Assembly (NCBI GenBank): GCA_025451145.1
Contig: JANWKX010000062.1
Location: 1-13,444 of the forward strand
Reading direction: 5' to 3'
From: Vampirovibrionales bacterium
GTDB taxonomy: Bacteria; Cyanobacteriota; Vampirovibrionia; Vampirovibrionales; JAGQHJ01
Length of the DNA stretch: 13,444 nt
The position numbers and the translations under genes were made by a program. Position 1 is the first letter of the stretch, and each line of letters opens with the position of its first letter. A model generated the notes under the pieces. It worked only from the letters and a program-made list of their open reading frames with translations. It was not told where the DNA came from and searched no databases. Shown in pieces: positions 1-6,947 of this stretch.

Positions 1-708
1 CGACAGATTGCCCAAGCCCTCGGTCTGATTCACCATACTTCAGGGGCCGATTACTGGGCCAGGCACCCCTTGGCTTTTCTCCTCGAAGCCGCTGATGATA
101 TCTGTTACTCCATCATTGATTTTGAGGATGGCTATAAAATCGGTAAGCTCAACTTCAGAGAAACCGAAGGCTTACTCAAAACCCTGGTAGGGCCGAAGCA
201 TCTGGAGGGGTATTCCAATGTCCTCAATGAGGACAAACGCATCAGCTACCTGCGTTCCAAGGCCATTGCGGCACTCATCGATGATGTCACTTCGGTGTTT
301 TTCGACCATGAGCACCAAATTCTCCAAGGTCAAATGCCTGATTCCCTCTTATCCCATATTGCCCGTCATTCCATTTTGTCTGAGATTATGGCCCTTACCC
401 GAGAGCAAGTGTACACATACCGGGCCATGACGGCGGATAACATTGCTGGCTTTGATGTGGTGGCCTATTTGTTGAATAGATTGGTAGAAGCCCTATTGGC
501 CTATCAGGGTTGTGGCTGGAATCTGGGACGGCTTGGAGCAATCCATCAAGCGCTTTTGTCCAAAATGAATCTACCCGAGGATTTTGAGGATATCGACCCC
601 TATCATGTCTTTCAACTGGCAACGGATTACATCTCCGGCATGACCGATAGCTATGCCATCGACTTATACAGACAGCTTGAGCCCACGGCCTGCCCCGCCG
701 GGCTTTAG
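1..708 (+). CDS. dgt: dGTPase (deoxyguanosinetriphosphate triphosphohydrolase), C-terminal part
   Basis: HD-superfamily enzyme that hydrolyses dGTP (and often other dNTPs) to the deoxynucleoside and tripolyphosphate, a cytoplasmic dNTP-pool control step. The frame is open from base 1, so the 5' end lies outside the window; about 235 codons are visible. The signature is the stretch encoded at 61-132, reading RHPLAFLLEAADDICY and then IIDFEDG, which matches the conserved dGTPase block. The Asp pair encoded at 94-99 should contain the fourth metal ligand of the HD site; the HD dipeptide itself is upstream and not seen. The C-terminal part is mostly helical and ends at TAG 706-708. A GC-rich imperfect hairpin (AGCCC at 680-684 with GGGCT at 700-704) overlaps the stop and is followed by only three T, so it is at best a weak terminator. 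Family identity is clear; substrate preference cannot be read from the sequence. Confidence 0.9.
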   Translation, partial: RQIAQALGLIHHTSGADYWARHPLAFLLEAADDICYSIIDFEDGYKIGKLNFRETEGLLKTLVGPKHLEGYSNVLNEDKRISYLRSKAIAALIDDVTSVFFDHEHQILQGQMPDSLLSHIARHSILSEIMALTREQVYTYRAMTADNIAGFDVVAYLLNRLVEALLAYQGCGWNLGRLGAIHQALLSKMNLPEDFEDIDPYHVFQLATDYISGMTDSYAIDLYRQLEPTACPAGL

Positions 709-926
709 AACCTATCCGGGAAACCTCCATGACGGGCATCTGCGTTGTCGCTGTGATGCTCGAGTCCTCATTTACTACTGTGTAAACTCCGCTTCTCTAC
801 CCAACTCGGCAGGCGTGCCTCGTTGGGAACCCTGGAAATTTTATAACGCTTCACTTCGTTTTGCTTGTCTCCTCGCATCTCCCCCCCCTGCATATTTCTC
901 GAATAGGTTCCTGGTTTTCGATCGGA
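709..926. repeat. Spacer with candidate degenerate intergenic repeat
   Basis: No convincing gene here. The stretch around 735-800 (reading GGCATCTGCGTTGTCGCT, then CATTTACTACTGTGTAAACT) looks like the kind of short dispersed intergenic repeat I associate with many bacterial genomes. It contains an inverted repeat, TTTAC at 771-775 with GTAAA at 782-786, flanked by GAGT (762-765) and ACTC (786-789). A run of eight C lies at 881-888. The repeat status is from memory of similar sequences and cannot be shown with a single copy. Confidence 0.3.
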
Positions 927-955
927 TTTACATTTATCGCTCATTTAAATATAAT
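927..955 (+). promoter_or_regulatory. Sigma70-type promoter for the M20 peptidase gene
   Basis: TTTACA at 927-932 (five of six to the -35 consensus), a 17-base spacer, and a perfect TATAAT at 950-955. Transcription would begin near 962, giving a 5' untranslated region of about 32 bases that includes the ribosome binding site at 981-987. This is the best promoter match in the window. It probably drives the peptidase and possibly the sulfurtransferase gene after it. Confidence 0.7.
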
Positions 956-993
956 AATTTGAATAAAAATATAAAGCCCAAGAGAAGTATCAG

Positions 994-2337
994 ATGCCCA
1001 TCGGGATTTATCCTGCTTATTCACAGAAGCCAACCCTTCAGCGATTTTCGAGCCGTGGCCCAGCGTCCAATCAGGCCATGGCTGCCTTAGGGGAGCAATA
1101 TCCCGTTTTAAAAACCATGTATGACCTTATTGATATCCCCACGCCCACACCAAACCCTCACCATGGCGAGGCAGCACTTACCCAGCGGAATTTTCAGCGG
1201 CTTCGGGATTATATTATCAACTACTTCAAGCAGCTTGGTGTCACCGATATCCAGCAGGATCAATGGGGCTCTTTGATTATGAGAATTCCAGGCACCCCTG
1301 GCCTGGAAAACGCCCAGCCCCTGCTACTGACCACCCATATCGATATCGTCCCCGGAGATGCCGAGCATCCGGCCCACCCCATTTATCGGACCTATCAAGT
1401 GGAAGAGGGGCGGGCTTTCATTGGCACCGATGGCCAAACCACCCTGGGGGCTGATGCAAAGGCAGGCGTTGCGGTCCTGATGGACACCGTTAAAAACCTG
1501 CTCGCTTCCGGCAAACCCCATTTACCCTTGGAGATTCTACTGGGCGGCGATGAAGAAGGTGACTGTGAATCCTTAAAGCAATTGGATACCCGGCAGTTTA
1601 AGGCCAGAGAAACCATTGTCCTGGATGCCTTTGAACCCTTAAGAGTCATCACCGGAACCGCCAGTGCCGTGGATATTGGCGTTCACGTCAATGGGGTCCA
1701 AGGCGGACATTCGGGGAACGATATTGGCAAACCCACCCATCAGCTCAATGCAAGCATGATCTTGGTGGATGTGCTCGGTCGTTTGAAATCAGGCGTGATT
1801 CGATATGCCCCGGAATACGGGAATATTCCATGGATCTCTAAGAACCTGGGTCCTTTAAAAGGCGGTGTGGCCGCAAACGCCATCCCTTCCGAAGCCTCTG
1901 CAAATTATCTTTTAAGAAGCTTTGATGCCGCAAGCCAAGAGGCTGAACGGCAACACATGCAACAGATCTTGGATGAGCGACAGGCGTTCTATCGCCAACA
2001 GCAGCCAAACGTCAACCTGTCACTAAACTGGCATGAAGAGTATCCGCCTTGGGTCGGAAATCAAAAATCCCCGTTCCCCCATTTATGTGCCCAAGCGGCT
2101 CAAAGTGCCGGCTTTAACCACCCGGATATCGGACTGTGGCATGCCGCAACCCAGGCCAGTGTCCTGGCCAACCGCCGAAATCAAACGGGAGAGCAATTTG
2201 ATGCCGTGGTCATTGGCCCCCGAATTGAAGGGGCTCATTCCAAGGATGAGCGGGTTGAAGCCGCCTCGGTGGTTGACCTGGATCGATGGCTCGCTGAAAT
2301 TATTGATGTCATGACTGAGCGTTCAAAAGCCGTATAA
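994..2337 (+). CDS. M20 family zinc peptidase (PepT/PepD-like)
   Basis: Predicted cytoplasmic di-zinc aminopeptidase or dipeptidase of 447 residues. The metal-site motifs of the M20 family are all present in order: THID (H115, D117), GADAK with the bridging Asp D154, the GDEEG pair E187/E188 (catalytic base and ligand), D211 in LDAFEP, and the late ligand H415 in GAHSK. GGHSG at 237-241 and the NAIPSEA segment belong to the lid/dimerisation domain (about 225-340). Some segments recall Xaa-His dipeptidase PepD (PGLEN before the HxD motif, GGHSG, NAIP) and others peptidase T, so I give no gene symbol. The start at 994 has AGAGAAG at 981-987 six bases upstream and follows a strong promoter; ATG 1078 is an alternative that removes a 28-residue extension. 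No signal peptide. Likely role is peptide turnover; a link to release of Cys from small peptides is only inference from neighbours. Confidence 0.88.
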   Translation: MPIGIYPAYSQKPTLQRFSSRGPASNQAMAALGEQYPVLKTMYDLIDIPTPTPNPHHGEAALTQRNFQRLRDYIINYFKQLGVTDIQQDQWGSLIMRIPGTPGLENAQPLLLTTHIDIVPGDAEHPAHPIYRTYQVEEGRAFIGTDGQTTLGADAKAGVAVLMDTVKNLLASGKPHLPLEILLGGDEEGDCESLKQLDTRQFKARETIVLDAFEPLRVITGTASAVDIGVHVNGVQGGHSGNDIGKPTHQLNASMILVDVLGRLKSGVIRYAPEYGNIPWISKNLGPLKGGVAANAIPSEASANYLLRSFDAASQEAERQHMQQILDERQAFYRQQQPNVNLSLNWHEEYPPWVGNQKSPFPHLCAQAAQSAGFNHPDIGLWHAATQASVLANRRNQTGEQFDAVVIGPRIEGAHSKDERVEAASVVDLDRWLAEIIDVMTERSKAV

Positions 2338-2416
2338 TAAGAGTCAATCGCTGATCCGATGGTTCTTGATCATGGAAATCAGGCGAATGTCTTGTATGAC
2401 TAAAAGGATTTCAACA

Positions 2417-3271
2417 ATGGGATACGCACATCCGGACTTACTCATGACCGCCCAAGAGGCTGCGACGCTTCTGAAACAGCCCCATGTCAAACTCATTGAC
2501 GCCACTTATTTTATCCCGCCGGATACCCGAAACCCCTATGAATCCTTTATTAAAGCCCATTTACCGGGTGCTGTTTTCTTTGATATCGATAAAATCTCGG
2601 ATACTACCGTAAACCTACCCCATATGTTGCCTTCTGAGCAGGTCTTTTCAGATGCAGTTTCGGCCTTGGGCATTAACAACCAAGATCAGCTGATACTTTA
2701 TGATGCCTATGGCCTGGCCGGAGCGGCTCGGGTGTGGTGGACCTTTCAGACCTTTGGTCATAAAGGGAAAGTCCATATCCTTCAAGGTGGCTTAAAGGCC
2801 TGGCAAGCAGCAGGTTATCCTTTGGAGCAAGGTGAACCCCAATCGACCAGAGGGGATTATCAAGCCCATTTTCAGCCAAAATGGGTGAGAAATTGGCAGA
2901 ATTTGGTGAAAAATCTCGAAACGCATCAATCCCAGGTTCTGGATGCTCGTTCGGCAGAACGCTTCTTGGGGAAGGCTCCTGAGCCCCGTCCTGGCCTAAG
3001 AAGTGGTCATATTCCCGATAGCCTGAACCTTCCATGGGGCCAACTGGTTGACTTGGAGACCTTGTCTTTTTTACCGGCTGAAACCCTCTTGTCTCGATTG
3101 GAAAAAGCCGGTATTCAGCAAACTCAGCCCGTCATCTGTAGCTGTGGTTCCGGGATGACAGCCTGTATGGGGGCCCTTGCCCTTTATCTGACAGGCCATT
3201 CAAACATAGCAGTATACGACGGTTCCTGGGCCGAATGGGGCGCCTTGGAATCCGTTCCGGTGGCCTTGTAA
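2417..3271 (+). CDS. 3-mercaptopyruvate/thiosulfate sulfurtransferase (tandem rhodanese)
   Basis: Transfers sulfur from 3-mercaptopyruvate (made from cysteine by transamination) or thiosulfate to an acceptor via a cysteine persulfide. The 284-residue protein has two rhodanese domains, about 9-130 (inactive) and 155-280 (catalytic). The active-site loop CGSGMTA carries nucleophile C243; CGSG[VM]TA is the mercaptopyruvate sulfurtransferase form rather than the classical rhodanese loop. A second Cys, C241, sits two residues earlier. Length is close to E. coli SseA. Start chosen at ATG 2417 because AAGGA at 2404-2408 lies eight bases upstream; in-frame ATGs at 2372, 2387 and 2396 would add residues without a good ribosome binding site. 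It follows the M20 peptidase by 79 bases with no terminator seen, so cotranscription is plausible. Its link to cysteine is notable given the Cys-rich leader about 0.8 kb downstream. Confidence 0.9.
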   Translation: MGYAHPDLLMTAQEAATLLKQPHVKLIDATYFIPPDTRNPYESFIKAHLPGAVFFDIDKISDTTVNLPHMLPSEQVFSDAVSALGINNQDQLILYDAYGLAGAARVWWTFQTFGHKGKVHILQGGLKAWQAAGYPLEQGEPQSTRGDYQAHFQPKWVRNWQNLVKNLETHQSQVLDARSAERFLGKAPEPRPGLRSGHIPDSLNLPWGQLVDLETLSFLPAETLLSRLEKAGIQQTQPVICSCGSGMTACMGALALYLTGHSNIAVYDGSWAEWGALESVPVAL

Positions 3272-3402
3272 AATCTGAATAACTGCCCTATGTCCCCGTT
3301 ATGACTTTGACTGAAAATTTCTTAACACCTGAGCAATTTTGAATCTTGAGGCGCTTTTATGGGGTAGAAGATAACCCAATAACGCCTTAAGGGAAAAGAA
3401 TT

Positions 3403-3870
3403 ATGCACATTGGATTAGTTCAACATGCTGGTTTAAATAGATCTATCGGAAAAGCGATCGCCTTTTCGGGAAATGACACCGTAGAAAGCTCCTTAGAAGA
3501 ATTTCAAGCGCTTGGTGGGATGTCGGTTGAAAAAGCTGCTCAAAAGGCTATCGATAGAAGCAAAGATATAAACCGGCCGGTCATATTGATACACAATAAC
3601 GTCAGAGTGATCATCCAACCTGACTCTAAACTATCCGCAGTGGTAAAAGAGTGTCGGAGGAGATCACGCGAACAGGAAAACCAAAGAAGGCGTGAAAATG
3701 GAGAAACCACCAGTCCTTTATTACGGGCATTAAAAGCTGCGTTTTCTGAACTACAGCAACGTGAAGGACCCGAAGCGGAATTTGAGAGACTTCAGCTTAA
3801 AGAAGCCCATGAACCTACCAACCGCTTTGTGAGGGCCTGGAGCGCTATTTTAAGTGAGTTCGGCTGGTAG
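3403..3870 (+). CDS. Hypothetical protein, 155 residues
   Basis: Not recognised. AAGGGA at 3389-3394 lies eight bases before ATG 3403, supporting the start. The first 75 residues look alpha/beta, including a hydrophobic strand-like segment (PVILIHNNVRVII at about 59-71). Residues 83-100 are a strongly charged Arg/Glu-rich helix, and the C-terminal third is helical and ends in Trp. There is no signal peptide or membrane segment, and no cysteine after the start, in contrast to the Cys-rich leader that follows. The third-codon positions look more AT-rich than in neighbouring enzymes, which could mean a different history. No function is proposed. Confidence 0.7.
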   Translation: MHIGLVQHAGLNRSIGKAIAFSGNDTVESSLEEFQALGGMSVEKAAQKAIDRSKDINRPVILIHNNVRVIIQPDSKLSAVVKECRRRSREQENQRRRENGETTSPLLRALKAAFSELQQREGPEAEFERLQLKEAHEPTNRFVRAWSAILSEFGW

Positions 3871-3963
3871 CGTTTTTCCAAAAAATACGCTCAAAAGCCT
3901 TAATCCTTAAACTGTAACGATTGGGTTGCAAAACTGAACTTTTGTTTCAATCCGAAGCAAGAT

Positions 3964-3992
3964 TTGACAATTGAACTGGTTTCGTTTTTACT
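3964..3992 (+). promoter_or_regulatory. Candidate promoter for the Cys leader and LmbE gene
   Basis: A perfect TTGACA at 3964-3969 is followed after 17 bases by TTTACT (3987-3992), a weak -10. Alternative -10 sequences in the same AT-rich stretch are AATAAT at 3996-4001 (with TTGAAC 3971-3976 as -35, 19-base spacer) and GATAAT at 4006-4011. Any of these would start transcription between about 3999 and 4018, just ahead of the leader frame at 4030. Confidence 0.45.
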
Positions 3993-4029
3993 CAAAATAA
4001 TCTCTGATAATTTTTGGAAACCCCTCGAA

Positions 4030-4116
4030 ATGTTAGCGCTCGCTCACCATACCGCTTATATGTGTTGTTGCTGCTTCTTGAACCCGCAAGAAGTGTGTTG
4101 TCGTGAGCGTTTTTAA
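4030..4116 (+). CDS. Cysteine-rich leader peptide
   Basis: A 28-codon open frame with six Cys codons: TGT TGT TGC TGC at 4063-4074 (residues 12-15) and TGT TGT at 4096-4101 (residues 23-24), ending at TAA 4114-4116. ATG 4030 has a weak GGAAA (4016-4020) nine bases upstream; an in-frame ATG at 4060 would give an 18-residue peptide starting M-C-C-C-C but has no visible ribosome binding site. Four consecutive Cys codons are very unlikely by chance in a non-coding stretch. The frame overlaps the first two of four RNA segments that can form alternative hairpins, and an intrinsic terminator lies 30 bases after its stop. By analogy with amino-acid leader peptides of biosynthetic operons, its role is to sense charged tRNA-Cys through ribosome stalling. 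Which of the two starts is used is uncertain. Confidence 0.7.
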   Translation: MLALAHHTAYMCCCCFLNPQEVCCRERF

Positions 4117-4160
4117 ATAAACCCGCATTTCAAAAAGACTCAACCCAATGACTTCTTGTG
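4041..4160 (+). promoter_or_regulatory. Alternative RNA hairpins of a cysteine attenuator
   Basis: Segment 1 is CTTCTTG at 4074-4080, segment 2 is CAAGAAG at 4087-4093, segment 3 is CTTCTTG again at 4152-4158, and segment 4 is CAGGAAG at 4168-4174. Segments 1 and 2 form a 7-pair hairpin with a 6-base loop. Segment 2 can instead pair with segment 3, extending to ten pairs (4085-4094 with 4151-4160), which would prevent the terminator formed by segments 3 and 4. Segment 1 lies directly after and overlapping the Cys codons, so a ribosome stalled there masks it and frees segment 2. An outer 7-pair stem (CGCTCAC 4041-4047 with GTGAGCG 4103-4109) encloses the 1:2 hairpin and is followed by five T. 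Confidence 0.65.
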
Positions 4161-4182
4161 TAGACCGCAGGAAGTCATTTTT
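4147..4182 (+). terminator. Intrinsic terminator of the cysteine attenuator
   Basis: Twelve-pair stem (4147-4158 with 4168-4179, one G-U pair), 9-base loop, and a T run at 4178-4182. It sits between the leader stop at 4116 and the ribosome binding site of the LmbE gene at 4212-4217, so it must be read through for that gene to be expressed from the upstream promoter. Confidence 0.75.
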
Positions 4183-4226
4183 CATTTCACAGATTTTACC
4201 CCCTTTAACCTAAAGGATGCCCCCCG

Positions 4227-5096
4227 ATGCGAACTCAATCTCCCTACAGACAACTTCCCCAAATCCAGCTCAGCCGATATCTGACCGATACCTCTCAAAA
4301 TCACTCCGGGAGGAAAGCCCCACTGTCATGGGTCTCTCAAGTGATGAACCAATTGCCTTTTTTGGGATTAAGACCTGCCCAGATCCTTGTTGTCTTGGCC
4401 CACCCGGATGATGAGGTCCTTACTTCAGGCATCGCTTCATTGTTAGGAGAATCCAAGAGTGTCCAGTTCGTATATGCCACTTCAGGGGAGGCTGGCCAGG
4501 ATGTCTCAGGACTCGATCTTAAGGGGGCATCCCTGGCCTCTGCCCGTGAATTGGAGCAGCATTCCGCCCTGAGGGCGCTGGATATCAAGCGGGAGCCATT
4601 GTTTCTTCATTACCATGATGGTGGCCTGGACACCCAGAAGGAGTCACTAAAAGCCGATTTAATGGCTATTCTTCAAGCCACCCGTCCCCAAGTCGTTTTA
4701 ACCTTTGGCCCTGATGGATTTACCGGGCACCCGGATCACATACTCGTTGGAAAAGCCACCTATGAGGCGGCCCAGGCCTTAAGCCAATCCAAGCAATATG
4801 CTTTAACCAGGTTTAAACCGCCTCAATTTCTCCAAATGGGGCTGACCCATGAAGCCTATCAACAATTTATGAAAACATTCACCCAGCCTCTATCCAGTTC
4901 ATGGGTTGATGTTAAACCGATGGCAGAAGATGCCCACGCCATCAAGATTCCCATTCCCCATGACGTGATTCAGCGAAAATTACTGGCCATTGCCAGCCAC
5001 AGGACCCAGTTTCCCCAGGATGACCTGGAGTCCTTCAAGCGGTTTCAGGAAGCGTTCCCCTTTGAGACATTCCAACGCCTGGATATCACAGCCTAA
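4227..5096 (+). CDS. LmbE/PIG-L family N-acetylglucosaminyl deacetylase (BshB/MshB-like)
   Basis: Zinc-dependent deacetylase that in known members removes the acetyl group of GlcNAc conjugates, including the BshB step of bacillithiol and the MshB step of mycothiol synthesis. The hallmark motif AHPDDE lies at 58-63 (H59 and D62 as metal ligands, D61 as general base), and HPDH at 168-171 supplies the catalytic His and the third metal ligand. The protein has 289 residues, with about 50 residues ahead of the first strand that may be unstructured. AAAGGA at 4212-4217 lies nine bases before ATG 4227; an in-frame ATG at 4344 is possible, and a strong GGGAGGAAAG (4308-4317) lies inside the extension but too far from it. 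The gene is preceded by a cysteine-type attenuator, which favours a role in cysteine or thiol metabolism. Family assignment is firm; the exact substrate is inference. Confidence 0.88.
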   Translation: MRTQSPYRQLPQIQLSRYLTDTSQNHSGRKAPLSWVSQVMNQLPFLGLRPAQILVVLAHPDDEVLTSGIASLLGESKSVQFVYATSGEAGQDVSGLDLKGASLASARELEQHSALRALDIKREPLFLHYHDGGLDTQKESLKADLMAILQATRPQVVLTFGPDGFTGHPDHILVGKATYEAAQALSQSKQYALTRFKPPQFLQMGLTHEAYQQFMKTFTQPLSSSWVDVKPMAEDAHAIKIPIPHDVIQRKLLAIASHRTQFPQDDLESFKRFQEAFPFETFQRLDITA

Positions 5097-5130
5097 GACT
5101 AATCCTGAGGCCTCAAGTTTGACCCTGTGA

Positions 5131-5165
5131 TCTACATCGTTGAAAAACGGGCTTACCCATGTAGA
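5131..5165. promoter_or_regulatory. Hairpin in the LmbE-DUF2267 spacer
   Basis: TCTACAT (5131-5137) pairs with ATGTAGA (5159-5165). Inside it, CGTT (5138-5141) pairs with AACG (5146-5149) around a GAAA tetraloop. No U tract follows directly, so it is not a standard terminator. It may stabilise the message or act as a binding site. Confidence 0.35.
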
Positions 5166-5283
5166 ACCCAACATTCAGGTAGTTTTTATAGGATGGAGGG
5201 CGATCTAAGATGGGAATAATTCAAAGGCCATCCAAAGCCTGTCAGGAGAAGCATTTAGCAGGTCTAAAGCCAAGGAGGAAACG

Positions 5284-5700
5284 ATGAACAAGGGGCAATT
5301 TGTCAAGCAGGTTCAAGAAATCACAGAACTTCCCAGCAAAGAAATGGCAGATGATGGCGCCCGAATCGTGCTTAGCTTGCTCAGCCATCGGTTGACATCT
5401 GAGGAATCTAAGAATGTGGCATCACAGCTTTCTACCGACATGAAAAACTATTGGAACAGTGATACCTGGATTACCAATTTTCTGACCTTATCCCGTCAAT
5501 TTCAGCTGAAATATCGCCATAAAACCGAGCTATATTCCTTAATTTCAAATGAAATTGAAAAACTTCAACTGCCCATTGGTGCAGAGCAACTGGCGACAGC
5601 GGTGTTTCATGTCTTGAAAGAGCAGATCTCGACCGGAGAAATTGAAGACATCGCAGGACAATTGCCTCACGATATCGAACAAGTCTGGTTAGCCGCCTAA
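5284..5700 (+). CDS. DUF2267 domain protein
   Basis: A small, soluble, all-helical protein of 138 residues. Two similar halves (about 5-70 and 75-137) each show the DUF2267 pattern of an Ala-rich helix, a VL-x-x-L segment, a glutamate-containing turn and a closing QLP or QLS-x-D/H motif (ASQLSTDMKNYW and AGQLPHDIEQVW). The molecular function of DUF2267 is not established; members are often found near stress-related genes. The start is well supported by AAGGAGG at 5272-5278, five bases before ATG. The upstream spacer is 187 bases and holds a hairpin, and the phosphatase gene follows 58 bases later with no terminator, so the two may be cotranscribed. Confidence 0.75.
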   Translation: MNKGQFVKQVQEITELPSKEMADDGARIVLSLLSHRLTSEESKNVASQLSTDMKNYWNSDTWITNFLTLSRQFQLKYRHKTELYSLISNEIEKLQLPIGAEQLATAVFHVLKEQISTGEIEDIAGQLPHDIEQVWLAA

Positions 5701-5758
5701 TTCGGGATATAAAGCAGGACATTTACCGAAAATGAATCAATAAAGAAGCTAGGTACGG

Positions 5759-6598
5759 ATGAAGAAAACGCCGGTACGCCCCCCCTGGGATTATCAGGAT
5801 CACCATGGCCCTTTCGATTTGATTGGGGATGTGCATGGCTGTGCTGATGAACTGGAAGACCTGCTCCAAACCTTGGGATACAAAATCATTGAAAACCGAC
5901 CTGGAGCACTGTTATCCAGTGGGCCAATTTATGTCCATCCGGAGGATCGGCAGGCCGTTTTCCTTGGCGATTTTGTCGATCGAGGGCCTGGTATCCTGAA
6001 GACCTTGAGAATCCTGCATAACATGGTTGAACACGGCTCAGCCTTGTGCGTGATTGGCAATCACGATGATAAACTCCTGAGAAAGCTCAAAGGGAGAAAC
6101 GTTGAGATTAAAAACGGCCTGGAAACCTCTGTTAAAGCATTGGAGACCTTACCCGATGATGTGCAAAAGCCCTTTAAACATCAGCTCACTGATTTTCTGA
6201 ATAAGATGTTTTACTACCTCGTTTTGGATCAAGGGCGACTCATTGCCGTTCATGCGGGCATCAAAAAGGACATGATCGGCAGAGCTTCTGATCAAATCAA
6301 AGCCTTTGCGCTTTATGGGGATACTACCGGTCAGCAAGATGACTACGGGCTTCCGATTCGTCGAGACTGGGCGGCTGATTATCACGGCTCGGCATGGATT
6401 ATTTACGGGCATTCCCCCGTAACAGAGCTTCTATGGAAAAACAAAACCCTTAATATCGATACCGGATGTGTCTTCGGTGGGACCCTCACGGCGTTACAAT
6501 ACCCCGAAATGGAAACCGTCTCCATTCCGGCCAGAAAAATTTACTATCAGTCTCAAAAACCCTTTTTGACCACGAGGGCAACCGATTATTCCATTTAA
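5759..6598 (+). CDS. Calcineurin-type metallophosphatase, PrpE/ApaH-like
   Basis: Predicted di-metal phosphoesterase of 279 residues. All family motifs are present in order: GDVHG (23-27), GDFVDRG (70-76), GNHD (100-103), VHAG (H165) and GHSP (217-220). This set and length fit the PrpE / serine-threonine-phosphatase-like group, whose characterised members cleave diadenosine tetraphosphate or act as protein or RNA-end phosphatases. The ribosome binding site is weak (AAGAAG around 5743-5748); the first residues (MKKTPVRPPWDY) are only modestly constrained. The protein has no signal peptide and is cytoplasmic. It lies between DUF2267 and DUF2795-like genes with short spacers, suggesting one transcription unit. 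Substrate is not deducible. Confidence 0.85.
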   Translation: MKKTPVRPPWDYQDHHGPFDLIGDVHGCADELEDLLQTLGYKIIENRPGALLSSGPIYVHPEDRQAVFLGDFVDRGPGILKTLRILHNMVEHGSALCVIGNHDDKLLRKLKGRNVEIKNGLETSVKALETLPDDVQKPFKHQLTDFLNKMFYYLVLDQGRLIAVHAGIKKDMIGRASDQIKAFALYGDTTGQQDDYGLPIRRDWAADYHGSAWIIYGHSPVTELLWKNKTLNIDTGCVFGGTLTALQYPEMETVSIPARKIYYQSQKPFLTTRATDYSI

Positions 6599-6628
6599 TC
6601 AACACCATGAGGAGGGGACATAACGCTG

Positions 6629-6856
6629 ATGACAGAACCCTTGGATAGCGGCGAAGCCATGTTGAAACGTCTTCGGTATCCCATCAGTAAAGCGATGTTA
6701 ATTAAACAGTATGGCGCTGTCGAAGTGGATTGGTTTGGAGACAAATCGGCACAGCTCCAATATGTATTGGCCCATGTGCCACAAAGCCAATTTGAAAGTT
6801 ACGAGGCCCTCAAATCACAGGCGTTAAAAGCCATCCCGCACTATGAGCCTTCATGA
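6629..6856 (+). CDS. Small protein, DUF2795-like
   Basis: A 75-residue protein. The pattern YPISK-x-x-LI near residues 17-25, then a hydrophobic helix with AHVP (about 48-51) and F-E-S-Y (55-58), resembles DUF2795, where a PxSK-x-x-L helix is followed by L-x-x-LP and an acidic S-rich turn. The resemblance is from reading, not alignment. GGAGGGG at 6611-6617 supports translation though the spacing to ATG 6629 (11 bases) is long. It starts 30 bases after the phosphatase stop, consistent with an operon. Function unknown. Confidence 0.6.
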   Translation: MTEPLDSGEAMLKRLRYPISKAMLIKQYGAVEVDWFGDKSAQLQYVLAHVPQSQFESYEALKSQALKAIPHYEPS

Positions 6857-6947
6857 GTCGATTAGACCGTTGTCGGATTGATTTGGAATGCCGCTTTTGA
6901 TTGGATGCCTCTCATGTCTCTGCAATTCGATCAGGATGGTCTACCCC

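Noticed and set aside
653..1090. Open frame overlapping the dGTPase end and the peptidase promoter
   Set aside because: It starts inside the dGTPase gene, crosses the repeat-like spacer and promoter, and its product has no protein-like features.
3869..3891. Terminator after the 155-residue gene
   Set aside because: AGCGT and ACGCT can pair around an A/T-rich core, but no T run follows the stem.
4018..4182. T-box riboswitch for tRNA-Cys
   Set aside because: No T-box consensus (AGGGTGG-type) precedes the terminator; a translated Cys-rich frame explains the layout better.
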